Shown here: piece by piece, positions 21,089 through 31,605 of the stretch
Layout: the number at the start of each line of letters is the position of its first letter
Numbering within the stretch: position 1 is the first letter of the stretch
From: Pseudogymnoascus destructans
Lineage: Eukaryota; Ascomycota; Leotiomycetes; Thelebolales; Thelebolaceae
DNA length: 64,000 bases
NCBI RefSeq assembly: GCF_001641265.1
Contig: NW_020167540.1
Location: 248,001-312,000 of the forward strand
Direction of reading: 5' to 3'
The notes under the pieces: generated by a model
The model's input: only the letters and a program-made list of their open reading frames with translations
The model's database searches: none
Told to the model about the DNA's origin: nothing
Translations under genes and position numbers: made by a program

Positions 21089-22630
21089 ATGTCTGTCGCC
21101 ATCCCCAACGAGTCCATCACAGCCGCTCTCAATGACGCGATACAGCCCAAGCTGGCCGAGATAGGCTGGAGCACAGGTGGAGCCGACGACTCTGCGCTGG
21201 CGGAATACATCATCCTCATGCTGGCGAATGGAAAGACACAAGACCAGATTGCGGCTGAGTTGTCGGGGGACTTGTTGAACCTTGGCCCGGACGACCCAGG
21301 AGCGAAGGAGTTTGCGCACTGGCTGTTTGAGCAGGTGGCGCACCTCACCCAGCAGCAGAATGGCGGCGCTGTTCATCAGAATGGTGTCCCTCGAGCTGAG
21401 GCGGCGGAAGGTGGCAATGATGAAGTAATGGAAGATGCATCCGAGGCAGGAGATCCAAATGTGTATGTACAGCACTATACCGCAGCCTACGGGATTCAAG
21501 AGCAGCAACTAACTAAATACAGACCAACAGGACCAAAATCGATGCGCACAGGCGGTGCAGGCATGAGCCGAGGACGAGATAGGCGCATGCTCGGCCAACT
21601 ACAAAAGAACCTCGACGGCAAAGACTCCGTCCTCCACCGCGTCCGCGCCCACGGAGGAAACGAGCGCATCGGCGCACGCGGCGCCCCAACCGGACCGCGG
21701 GGGAACATGCAACAACGAGCCGGCCGATTCGGCGCCATGGGCGGCATGCAGGGCGGACCAGCTGGGGTAAACATGATCACCCCCGCGCAGCAGATGGAGA
21801 TGTTCCACATGATGCAGCAGATGTTTACGCCCGAACAGCACGCCTCCATGAGGGCAGGAAACGGCGGCCAGATGCCCATGGGCGGCATGCCACCCTACCA
21901 GCAGCAGCAACAAGGCCGTAACGCTGGACGCTCATTATTCGACCGCGTGCAACCCAGCCGCGGTCAACGACAGCAACAATTCAACAACCGCACGCCATTC
22001 CAGCAACACCAACAACAACAACACCACCACCAGCAGCAACAACAAGCCGCCCCCGTCTCCCCAATGGACATGGTCCTCACCCCCGCCCACGAACTCGCCT
22101 CCCCAGACACAACCTGCAAATTCAGCCTCACCTGCACCAACAGCGCCTGCAAATTCGCGCACCAGTCCCCCGCCGCACCCCCCGGCACCACCATCGACGT
22201 GACCGACTCGTGCGCCTTCGGAGCGGCCTGCAAGAACCGCAAATGCACAGCGCGGCACCCTTCGCCGGCGCAGAAAGTCTCGCATAATGCGGAGCAGGAC
22301 TGCAAGTTCTTCCCCAACTGCACGAACGGGCGCTGCCCCTTCCGTCACCCGACGGCGCCGTTGTGTAGGAATGGCGCGGATTGTAGGGGTGAGGGGTGCA
22401 AATTCACGCATGTCAAGACGATGTGTAAGTTCAACCCGTGCCTGAATCCGCAGTGTGCGTTTAGGCATGAGGAGGGGCAGCGCAGGGGGAAATTTGAGGA
22501 TAAGGTGTGGGTCGCGGGGGACGAGGGGAAGCATGTTAGTGAGAGGAAGTTTGTGGATGAGAGTGGGCAGGTGGAGGAGCTGATTGTGCCGGGGAATACC
22601 GGGGGGGGGGATGAGGAGTTGGCGGCTTAG
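21089..22630 (+). CDS. NAB2: Nab2-type nuclear poly(A) RNA-binding zinc-finger protein
   Basis: The N-terminal domain (about residues 1-95) has the PWI-like fold sequence seen in Nab2. A Gly/Met-rich and then Gln/His-rich middle follows. The C-terminal third carries five CCCH fingers: CKFSLTCTNSACKFAH, CAFGAACKNRKCTARH, CKFFPNCTNGRCPFRH, CRNGADCRGEGCKFTH and CKFNPCLNPQCAFRH. In yeast these bind the poly(A) tail to control its length and to export mRNA. An intron is likely at 21463-21522 (GTATGT, branch CTAAC, end TACAG). It is exactly 60 nt and has no in-frame stop, so the unspliced frame also stays open; the spliced protein is 493 aa. The gene appears intact. Confidence 0.93.
   Translation: MSVAIPNESITAALNDAIQPKLAEIGWSTGGADDSALAEYIILMLANGKTQDQIAAELSGDLLNLGPDDPGAKEFAHWLFEQVAHLTQQQNGGAVHQNGVPRAEAAEGGNDEVMEDASEAGDPNVYVQHYTAAYGIQEQQLTKYRPTGPKSMRTGGAGMSRGRDRRMLGQLQKNLDGKDSVLHRVRAHGGNERIGARGAPTGPRGNMQQRAGRFGAMGGMQGGPAGVNMITPAQQMEMFHMMQQMFTPEQHASMRAGNGGQMPMGGMPPYQQQQQGRNAGRSLFDRVQPSRGQRQQQFNNRTPFQQHQQQQHHHQQQQQAAPVSPMDMVLTPAHELASPDTTCKFSLTCTNSACKFAHQSPAAPPGTTIDVTDSCAFGAACKNRKCTARHPSPAQKVSHNAEQDCKFFPNCTNGRCPFRHPTAPLCRNGADCRGEGCKFTHVKTMCKFNPCLNPQCAFRHEEGQRRGKFEDKVWVAGDEGKHVSERKFVDESGQVEELIVPGNTGGGDEELAA
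21463..21522 (+). other. Predicted 60-nt phase-preserving intron in the Nab2 gene
   Basis: Donor GTATGTAC, branch-like CTAACTAA and acceptor ATACAG, with a length divisible by three and no stop in the reading frame. Splicing joins AATGT to ACCAACAGG and keeps the frame. Retention would add 20 residues between the N-terminal domain and the RG-rich part. Confidence 0.75.
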
Positions 22631-23364
22631 TGGGGGGATGGATGAAAGTGGGGAGGGGGGTGAGGCGAGGGGGAGGAGGAAGGTATTGACTGAGCTACTG
22701 CTACAGCATGCCTGTGTACACCAAAGCCAATTCCAGCCCACAACACGCATTCGAATAAACCAGAAAAAAAGGTTACAAAAGAAAGGGAGGGAAAGGCGTT
22801 ATCTGGGATTGCTTTTGTTTGTTTGTTTGGTCTGGCTGGCATCCATTTGGTCAGCCGACGAGATGTAATTTTTGGAATGGGGGAGGGGACGTTGTCTTAG
22901 ATATAAATGGATACCCTCATTTTTTAGGAGCCTTCTCGGGGAAAAACCGATAGGGGCCTAAGGCACTGCATACCTTTTTTTTTTCCGGGTCGGGATTGTG
23001 AGTGAAGTGAATGCTGTGGTGTTGCGGGTGGTAAATGTGTATGAGATAGCTGAAGGGAGGGGGGAAATAAGGCGGGAGGACCCGGCGGGGAGAGTTGGCG
23101 GCACACCGTACCTTTTTTTGGTCTGTACCTGTGAATGAATGGTGTGGATAATGCGGATGTCAGGATGGTCTGTAGCAGCCAGGAGATGTATATTTCGGTG
23201 AGTCAAAGAAAGGGGTAAGGGTGATTGAAGCATGTGGGCCACGTCACGTCGGGGAGGGGTCAGCGGCAACATATATCATAGGGTAGAACAGTAGGAAATA
23301 GTTGTGGTATGGTAGAAACGTAGAGTCGAGAGGCATACTCTGTTATTGTGATTATTAAAATACA
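22631..23364. other. Intergenic stretch after Nab2
   Basis: No coding potential is recognised. It contains the Nab2 3' region, purine-rich tracts and two loosely similar segments, each ending in GCATACCTTTTTTT- or CGTACCTTTTTTT-like sequence (about 22968 and 23108), which may be remnants of a duplicated piece. Confidence 0.5.
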
Positions 23365-23404
23365 CTAATGAGAAGCTTCCCTTTGTGCGCACGTACGAGC
23401 TGTA

Positions 23405-25568
23405 ATCATTGGTTTCCAAACCACCGCCTGGAGGCGGTTGGCGAAAGCGATCCTTGCTGCGAAAGCGATCCTTGCTCTCTCGGCAAACGCGAGCGCGTCC
23501 AATGCGACATCAGGACAACGCGACTATCTGGACAACAATTGACACGTAAAGTTACAATCATGTCAATTGATATAGCTAGAAACGAAGCTATTCAAAAAGC
23601 AATTGATTTCCTAAATCAGAACCCAACGGAGACTATCGCCGCAGCAGCTAGAATCTACCATGTACTCCCAACCACACTCCGTATGCGACGCATGGCGCAA
23701 CGCCAACCACCAAAGCAACAGAATACTTTCAGATATACAAGTTATAGCTATACAAAGATACATTCAACGGTCATATGAAAATGGGTACGGGCAACGAAGC
23801 CAATGGTGTTTAATGCTATCTGCCAACTACTAGCAGCTGAAATCCCGACGCATCCACCACCGTCTCAACGGTGGTTCCAGACTTGGATTAAGACTCAACA
23901 TGAGACTTTCCACACCATTAAAACCCGGCCAATTGAAGCAGCACGTGTTGCTTCTCATGATGTATCAGCTATCAAAGAATGGTTTCATGGATTCAAAGAT
24001 GTGTGTAATCAATTAGATGTTACTGCAGCTAACATCTACAACTTTGACGAAGTTGGGTTTCCGAGTGGGAATGAGCACCGGTGAACATGTGTTGGTGCCA
24101 ACAGCAGTAAAGGAGGTACGTTATATGTACTCATCTTACATTATATTATTCTAATTTGTATAGCTTTATATACAAGCTCCAGAGAATCGTCAAAGTCTCA
24201 CAGTAATAGAGACAATTTCAGCTGCTGGCATTGTACTTCCACCGTTCCTAATAATTCAAGGAAAGCTTCATATGGAAAGTTGGTACCATGATAATCTACA
24301 TGGTGATGAGAGAGTTGCAGTATAAGATTCAGGATATACAAACTCTGAGCTCGCAATGGAATATCTACAGCATTTTATTCAACATTCTGCACCCTCTACA
24401 AAGACGAAGTTGGACTCTCACATTTCTCATGAAGTTCCAGAATTTATAATACTTGCACATCAAAACAACATACATTTACATGTATTCCCTTCTCACCTTA
24501 CACATATACAACGTTACAGTATTTGCACTGTATAAGCATTGGCACCGCCGTGCTATTCAACAAGCAATTCGGAATTTTGATGTTGACTATAATGTTATTT
24601 CATTCTTCCGAGACTTACCTACAATCCGAACACAAACGTTTACAAAGGGAAACTGTATGAAAGCGTTTAGAGACTCTGGTATTTGGCCACCAAACTACGA
24701 GAAGATAGAAAAGAAAGTGGCAATATACACAAAACCAGCACTTTTAGAAACACCAAGGCAAGCAATCCAAGCAAGTCAAGATCTTTCAAATTGGAGTCAA
24801 AGATTTGAAGAGATTCTTAGTTCACCATCACGGCAAAAGTGGACATCTTCTTATACAGAGATTCAAGTACAGTTAACAGAAAGTACTTTGGTTACCTCAG
24901 AGCTTATGCAAATTACTACTATTATGTCTGAGCAAAGACAACGGAAAGTTAGAAGCAGAAAATCTATTCAAAAGGGTGGAGCTGTTACAGTTCAACAAGC
25001 ACGGAAGAAGATTCATACAAAGATAGTAAAGGAGCAAGAGAGAGAAGAAGCAAGAGAGAGAAGAAGCAAGAGAGAGAAGAGAGAGAAAGTGCATGGTTAA
25101 CCTTGAGTATAAGCTGCAGCTCCGTGCTGGCATTGATGCACGGAGAGCGGAACGGGTACGGAAAAGGGAATTACTTGAATTCCAAAGGAGTAACCCAGAC
25201 ACCGAGCTACCAAGGGAGTTATTCGAAATAATCATAGACCCTGATATTAAGCGTAGGAGACAGAAGGAAGAGGAGGAGAAGGAGGAGCAGTTGCACTGGC
25301 AATTGGCCACTGAAGAAAGTAGTTTTGTTGACTTTGCAGACCTTGACTACGACATGATCCACAAGTGACAGTGTAAGTGATAATGAATCACTGCCCGACA
25401 ATATAGATCCTAACCTATTTAATTAATCAATTATATCTACGTTCATTGCTGTTTGTTGTCCAGATAGTCGCATTGTCCTGATGTCGCATTGGACGCGTTC
25501 GCGTTTGCCGAGAGAGCAAGGATCGCTTTCGCCAACTGCCTCCAGGCGGTGGTTTGGAAACCAACGAT
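23405..25568 (+). mobile_element. Pogo-like DNA transposon B2
   Basis: Bounded by TA at 23403-23404 and 25569-25570, with TIRs of about 120-130 bp. The ends are ATCATTGGTTTCCAAACC on the left and ATCGTTGGTTTCCAAACC reversed on the right. The left TIR has an extra tandem copy of GCGAAAGCGATCCTTGCT. It is inserted in the zinc-knuckle codons of the A-like transposase. Confidence 0.9.
23560..25368 (+). pseudogene. Pogo-B transposase of B2 (broken)
   Basis: Same family as the B1 transposase. It opens MSIDIARNEAIQKAIDFLNQ, then after a frameshift near 23775-23795 continues as MVFNAICQLLAAEIP and YNFDEVGFPSG with the first catalytic Asp. A GTACGT...TATAG intron-like segment at about 24117-24164 interrupts the KE-LY site, where B1 is continuous. 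Later parts are PPFLIIQGKLHMESWYH, a stop, a shortened LDSHISHEVPEF block (second Asp), PSHLTHI followed by a stop near 24533, then KHWHRRAIQQAIRNFDVDY. The C-terminus is an Arg/Glu-rich coiled coil ending at 25368. Several frameshifts and stops: inactive. Confidence 0.8.
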
Positions 25569-26667
25569 TATGCTCAAGTGATCTACATAAACTACACATA
25601 CGTGGCGCATGCATTTGCAGCTGGGTTGGCTGGTCTGTAACCTCCTCTACACGCTCTAAATCAACCCTTTGTGACCGATTCAACCTTTCCTGAACTGTTA
25701 AAACTTCCCGCTGAGTAATATAAGACCTCCTCTGTGCCCTCTTTTTCTTTTGTCTCTCATTTTCAGACCGTAATTTCCTGTTCTCATCCGCAAGAAGGAC
25801 AGTGGAATGCATTGCCATTTGATAGCCTTTTACCAGCTGGTTAAGCGCGTAATCTGTTGGACTTGGGGGACTCTGCGTACGCCGGCTAATGTACCCCTTG
25901 ATAACTTGAGCTTGGAGCTCTAATTGAGCGATATTCTGGGGCGTTTCAGGTACCCAAGGACCTTGTAGGGAAGTAGAGAGGTCTGTTGGTGGGGTTGGTG
26001 TCCGTAACTGAGTATTGAGCTTAACAAGTACTCGTTCTGGGTCAAAGGGAACAAGGCCTGTAGCTGCAAACCCATTGCGGACCGTATTTACACCCATAGC
26101 CTTGTTGTGGGCAGAGAGGTAAGCCGTAAGGAAGTCTGGCTTGTCAATGTGATTAAGGCCCATGCGCATATACCCCTCGATTTGCTGTTCGTAAAAGTGT
26201 TTTAGAACTGCAAAACAGCTTACGTTTAACGGCTGTAAAGGTGCGAGGAATGTGGAGGCATTCAAAGTGTAATAATCCCGTGCTCTGTGCAAAATAGATC
26301 AAACGTGGGTGTAGAATGGCTTCCATGTCCGTCAAGGATTAGAAGAGGATATACACCCTTCATACAGTCCTTTGTATGTTTCTCAAAGACGTCCGTAAGC
26401 CATGCGAGACCTAAAGAGTTGTCCGTCCACCCCTTATCACTTAGCGCAATTGTCCAATCTTGTGGGAGTATATCTGTGTACCAAAGATGACCATTGGCAG
26501 TAGGCTCCAGCCAGACAACGACACAGATTCAATGACCGTAACCCATTCACGGTTCCCTGGTTGAATAGATACTGGCCGGCTAGCTCTTTCAGAACCCGTA
26601 ATAACCTTTGCGGTCGAAATTATGCCCATTTGGAAACCCGTCTCGTCGAAGTTATAGATATCCTCAC

Positions 26668-27056
26668 TGTAACGCTGACTTCTAAATGATAGAAGACACA
26701 GAGGTTCTCTTGCGTAAAGGTTTACTTATCAGAGGAGGCAGGGGATCAGACACAAAGGCTTCAAGTAACACGTTACTAGTATATAACAAATACTGTATTG
26801 AGTTGAGCACGAAGCTCCTATCTAAGGGAATACTATCTACTTATATAGTGGCGTCGTGCCTAGTGGACTCTTGGGAACTCACTCGAGTCCTCGGAGTCCT
26901 GGACTCTTAGGACTCTTCTCATCATCCTGCGAGTCCGTCACGTGATACTTTCAGAACTACTATTCCCCGCTGCCCCTCCAGGTACCAGGGCCGGTCTCAT
27001 GCGACCTCCCTCCTTCCTGTCCTGTAGTTGGCCAGCCTTCTTGTTCCGTCGTAACA
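26668..27056. mobile_element. LTR of the TGTAAC family, chimeric copy
   Basis: 389 bp from TGTAACGCTGACTTC to TTCCGTCGTAACA. The first about 210 bp match the copies at 9321 and 58766. The second half is unrelated in sequence to theirs (CTAGTGGACTCTTGGGAACT onward), so it is a different subfamily or a recombinant. The 5-bp flanks (CTCAC and ACTAC) do not match. The left flank is pogo and the right flank is gypsy gag. Confidence 0.8.
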
Positions 27057-27333
27057 ACTACCTTACCGACGTCTCAAGAAGAGCGTTAATATGGGGAATT
27101 ACGACCGGCCTGGCTAAGACCTACCTAGAGCCCCAATACCTGTCCGCTACGCATGGGTTCCGCAGTGCTGAGGAGATGATGGATCTACTAGGTTCATACT
27201 ACCTCACAGGCAATGAGACGGAACAGGCCAGGAACCTCTTCGACGACCTGGAAATAGGAGAGAAGGGGCATGCTAGCGAAACCTTCCCAGAGTTCAAGGC
27301 TCGTTTCCAAAGTGCAGCTATCACAGGACAAGT
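27057..27333 (+). pseudogene. Gypsy-B gag fragment (second copy, 5' part)
   Basis: Encodes TDVSRRALIWGITTGLAKTY through FPEFKARFQSAAITGQV, matching the gag at 46302-47624. It is interrupted after GGACAAGTC by the copia-X solo LTR and resumes at 28270 as SESEWFRYMWNKW. The N-terminal part is missing because the LTR at 26668-27056 replaces it. Confidence 0.85.
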
Positions 27334-28269
27334 CTGTAATGGTGGGTGCACCAGATGTGAGAATCTAGCCACCCAAGGAAGGGATGATTTTACTAAGACA
27401 ACACACTGTCTTAGGAAACAGAGCCAAAGGGTTGTAGCTTAGACTATTCCACAACGCAGCAATCAGGTGTGTGATGTAGTGAAGTGGTTCAGACAAGTTG
27501 CAACAAATGTTGAGTCTGGGAACTCAGGGGTAAGTCAGAGGTTAACACCTCACTGACTTTTCAGAAACAAGGAGTAACAAGATGAATGCTTGGAAGCTTG
27601 GAAAAGACGTGGAAGTATGTGATAGTCGATTTACTGTATTGCCTGCTTGCCCTTTCTTAAGGAAAGGGCAATCCTATTTATGCCAAAGGAGTGTAGTTCT
27701 CTCATTTTCCATGACTTTCCATGACTAACCAGGCTTGGTAAATGTATTAGAAATCAAGTGCGACCCACAACTAGCTTGCTAATCATGTAGTGAATGTAAG
27801 AGAATCCCATAGAACCATCTCTTGGGTTTCTAGCCTATAGGAAGTGAAAAGGAGGTCCAAGGTCAAAGTACCTATAGACAAATTATGTCATAACTTAACC
27901 AATCTTGTGGGTAACTGAGGAGCGATGACGTGTAATGAATCATAGAGGGTTGTATAAGCTTCTAGAGCTATCGTTCATGCTACTAGGCCTCTAGTTCGTA
28001 GAGATATGCCATGTGGTAGTATTGACCCACCCCCTTAAGGAGGAGATTTTCTTAATAACTTGTTCAATGAGTGTCCAAATGATATGCCGTGATGTATGTA
28101 GCATAAACAGATGTAGTAGAAGAGTTTGCAGCAATCGTTGAGTAGTATTGCTTCTGTTGTTGGTGTGATAAGCCAAGATATGTATGGTGACTTGTAGGTT
28201 TGAGGAGGAGATTTCTAAGTTTGCTCTTGAGTTTAATAGCAAACTGAGTGCAACGAATGTCAGTATGAC
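27334..28269 (+). mobile_element. Solo LTR of copia-X with 5-bp duplication
   Basis: 936 bp from TGTAATGGTGGGTGC to CAGTATGACA, flanked by AAGTC on both sides (27329-27333 and 28270-28274) inside the gypsy-B gag. A TATA-like CATAAATAGG is near 27700 in reverse. Its two ends are the pieces found inverted at 4796-5505, and its last 94 bp recur at 12038-12131. Confidence 0.85.
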
Positions 28270-30330
28270 AAAGTCTCTGAGTCGGAATGGTTTCGGTACA
28301 TGTGGAACAAGTGGACTCCCCAATTCCGCAGCCGTGTCGCGATCATCAAAAACCAATGGAATGGAGACTACCAGACCATGGTACGAGAACTTACCGCCTT
28401 CGATCAGGAACGGCGCTGGAACAACGAATTGACTCTGCTACCCGCTCTCGCAAGGACGCCAACACGTACCACGGTTACGGGAAAGGCATCAGCGTTGAAG
28501 CCGACTCGAACCACACCCACTCTGTTCACCCGGACCACGTTCCTCCCCAAGCCAGCCATACTGGAATGTTTGAGAACCGCAGTCCAAGCGTCCTCAGGAA
28601 ACTGTTTCAAGTGTGGCAAGCCCGGCCATTTCCAGGACAAATGCCCCCTTAATGCTACTATCAAGGAAATCGACCGTAACAACCCTGAGGCAGAAGAACA
28701 ATGGGAGGAAGCCTTGGAACTTCAATCGGATGCGTCCCTAGAGGAAAACGACGAGGCCTAGGAGAAGGCTCCTTCCTAGGTCTATGCAAATGTGACCTGC
28801 GAGGACTAGACTTACGAGAACTCCTGGGAGGCACCCAGTTCTTAGTCGACATGACCCTGAGTATGAATGGACTCGGGGTGCAAACGAAATCCCTAGCAGA
28901 CACAGGAGCAAATGGCTACCTCGTCATTAACAAGCCTTTCGCAATACGACTGTCAAAAGCACTTCAGAGCCCCATACGGAAACTACCCTACTCTGTACCC
29001 ATACGTGGATTTCAGCGCAAAATCCAAGGCCACGTATTGGAGTATATTCGGTTACACTTAACAGTCGAAGGACGCCGTATATATAACTGCCCCTTTGTAC
29101 TCCTGGACCTCGGTGCACAAGATGTGATACTTGGGAAGAAGCTTTTCAGCCGCTTCCGAATACTACTCGACTCTGCAAAGAGCTGGTTAGTATGGCCAAA
29201 GGAGTACCTGCCGACTCCTAGCTGGAGCAAGGAGATCACCTTGCCCTACTACATGCGAGAAATGTCCATTCGACATCCCGCATACCAGCCGGATGCGAAT
29301 CGCAGGGATGCTGCAATCCACTGCAAAGACAGACGCCGTGCAGGTGGATGCTCGATGAACATGAAAGTGATAACTTCAGGCTATGAAGAGATCACTGATA
29401 TGCCACCGAGCCCTACCCGAAACCAAGAGGTTTCTCCCCCACTACTAGTGAAACTGGTACCTAGTTTCACGCCCATACGGATATACGAAATCAGTGCCAA
29501 CGCCTTCCATCACGAGATGATGCGAACCGACTCTGAGTTCTTTTAGACTAGCATCTACAAAATTGACCAGATCATCCATGAAACGGAGTTGGTAGAGGAT
29601 GGAGAAACACTCTGCCTCATCCAGCAGAAGCTTCCGCATATGCACCGGAAGTACACCGATGTCTTTTCGAAGTTGGAATCTGATCGAATCCCCCCACACT
29701 GCATATACGACCACAAGATACAGCTCGAAGCCCCTTTACCAAACACTTTCTCCCCGTTATATCGACAGGGCACCGAAGAGCTTAAGGCTACCAAGCAATA
29801 CCTGTTAGAGAACCTAGAGAAAGGCTTCATCGTCAATAGCAACAGCCCCTTTGCATCCCCTATCCTATTCGTAAGCTGATGGCAAATTAAGATTTTGCAT
29901 CGATTACCGGAAGTTAAATGGTCTCACCCAGAATGATCCCTACCCCATCCCACGTATCGATGAACTACTAGGACGGGTGTTGAAAGCAAAAATCTTCACA
30001 AAGCTAGATATCAGACAAGCCTTCCATTGTATACGGATGCACCCCGACTCAGAAGAGTACACGACCTTTCGGACTCGCTATGGATCCTATAAGTGCAAAG
30101 TGCTGCCGTTTGGACTAACGAATGGTCCCGCAACCTATCAGCAGTATATGAATGACGTCCTGATGCAATATTTAGACAACTTCTGTACCGCATACTTAGA
30201 CGACATCCTAATCTATTCAGAGAACCCTATGAAACACATAGAGCATGTGCATAAGGTCCTACAGTGTCTCTGAGAAGCTGGACTCCAAGCCGATTTGAAT
30301 AAATGCGAGTTCAACGCTTGGGTTACATAT
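28270..30330 (+). pseudogene. Gypsy-B gag-pol, second copy (gag end, protease, RT)
   Basis: Continues gag from the LTR: a zinc knuckle CFKCGKPGHFQDKC and the gag stop at 28761. Pol starts in the -1 frame, overlapping gag by 61 nt (28701-28761). It has an aspartic protease with LADTGANGYL, a linker, then reverse transcriptase: ESDRIPPHCIYDHKI, FCIDYRKLNGL, KLDIRQAFHCIRM, and the active-site YLDDILIYSEN. Stops at 29545, 29876 and 30271 and a small lesion near 29876 inactivate it. At about 30316-30330 it is joined, at a shared CTTGGGTTA, to a different gypsy. Confidence 0.85.
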
Positions 30331-30975
30331 ATGACAAGGAATTGCTTGCAATCATCAGATGTTTCGAAGCATGGAGACCAGAACTTGAAGGGACAGATTT
30401 TCCAGTCCAAGCCTTGTCTGATCACAAAAGCTTGGAATACTTCATGTCCACCAAGAAGCTGACAAGAAGACAAGCTCGATGGGCTGAATTCCTCTCTCGA
30501 TACAACTTCCAGATCATCTATAGGCCTGGGAAGCAAAATGGAAAAGCAGATGCTTTGACTCGAAGGCCTGGTGACAGACCAGAAGGCAATGATGAGGATG
30601 ATCGACAAAAGCAACAGCTTCAGGTGTTGCTACCACCTTCGAGGCTACATCCAGACATTCAGAAACTCAAAGAACAAGGCCAAACAGCTCAGCTAGCTCC
30701 AGTGGAAACTCATATCAGAGAAATGACAATTCTTGAGAAAATCCAACAGTCTCAACTGGAAGACAAATTCTGCAAGGCTACTCTACAGAAGCTTGAGAAT
30801 GGTGATCGAACAAGCAAAGAGGTTGCATTGGCGTATTGCGAACTCAAAAACGGCATGCTAGAATATCAAAATCGAGTTTGGGTGCCAGAAACCATTCAGG
30901 TGGACTTGTTGAGAGAGAAGTTCATGAACAACCTTCTATGGGCCATCCAGGAGCTGGAAAGATGCTGCGAGTCAT
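30331..30975 (+). pseudogene. Gypsy-C RNase H / integrase start fragment
   Basis: An open plus-strand frame reading YDKELLAIIRCFEAWRPELE, then SDHKSLEYFMSTKKL and KQNGKADALTRRPGDRP. This is the RNase H C-terminal region and the linker to integrase of another gypsy family, quite different from family B in sequence. It is truncated at both ends. The upstream join to gypsy-B RT lies at a short shared sequence, pointing to recombination or template switching. Confidence 0.75.
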
Positions 30976-31605
30976 GAAACATATCGACTTATCGTATTTT
31001 TACTGTAGGACAAAGATAAATAATTGATTCTGCAACCTTTGTTACTAAATAGGGGAATTCAGCTTCACAGCACCAGTGTCATTTTTGCCCATCCACATTG
31101 CCCCAAGTGTTGGGCTGGGAAAGTCTACTGACGCGCAAAGCCTGGGCAAACTCGAAAAGATTTCGGCCGCTCAAGCAGAAATTCCGCTAGCAACGCTCAC
31201 TGGTCCCTCAAATACCAGAGGCATTCCTCTCCCAATACTCTCTTTATTCTTACAACTTCTCAGCAAACAAAAGATCTCGAAATCTTAGCAACTCACTCGA
31301 CCCGTAAGCTCTTATCTGGGCGGTCTTTGCCAAATTCATAGCTAAGAGCCAAGATCCTCGGTTTTCTGCGCTCAACACTGGCGCCATTCGACCTGAATGC
31401 ACCCTTTACAAATACGACGCTCGCTGAGGAGGAATCTGTAGCTTAGGACTACACAAGCATACCTAAGCTTCGGGATACTGTTCGAAACGCGCGCGACAAG
31501 AAGTTCTCCAAAGGGCTTGGCGAGTCCAAAGCAAGGTGCCATTCCCCGGCACAAGCCGACAAATTCGAGACATCGAAGCCTTCGGAGGCTTGACCTTGAC
31601 TCGAA
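30976..31605. other. Spacer upstream of the Nha1 pseudogene
   Basis: No recognisable gene. It probably holds the old promoter and 5' untranslated region of the antiporter. Open frames on the minus strand here are shadows without conserved motifs. Confidence 0.5.

Larger units (their letters stand above)
23365..26667 (-). pseudogene. Pogo A-like transposase, split by B2 and truncated by an LTR
   Basis: The minus strand encodes a DDE_1 transposase related to A1-A3, in two parts: 26667-25571 and 23402-23365. It starts inside the first catalytic block (YNFDETGFQMGIISTAKVI) because an LTR cuts it at 26668. It continues with PGNREWVTVIESV and, after stops, the LQPLNVSCF region where the third Asp normally lies (here Asn), then a coiled coil. 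The C-terminal zinc knuckle is split by element B2: CSLCRSLEH on one side and ARTC on the other. Joining across the TA gives C-x2-C-x4-H-x4-C. Stops and the missing Asp make it dead. Confidence 0.8.

Noticed and set aside
21935..22750. A long minus-strand open frame of 271 codons
   Set aside because: It lies antisense to the zinc-finger and glutamine-rich part of Nab2 and arises from GC bias; it has no recognisable domain.
28741..28755. GGAAAAC as a proven frameshift heptamer
   Set aside because: It does not follow the X XXY YYZ rule in the gag frame, so it is reported only as the nearest candidate.
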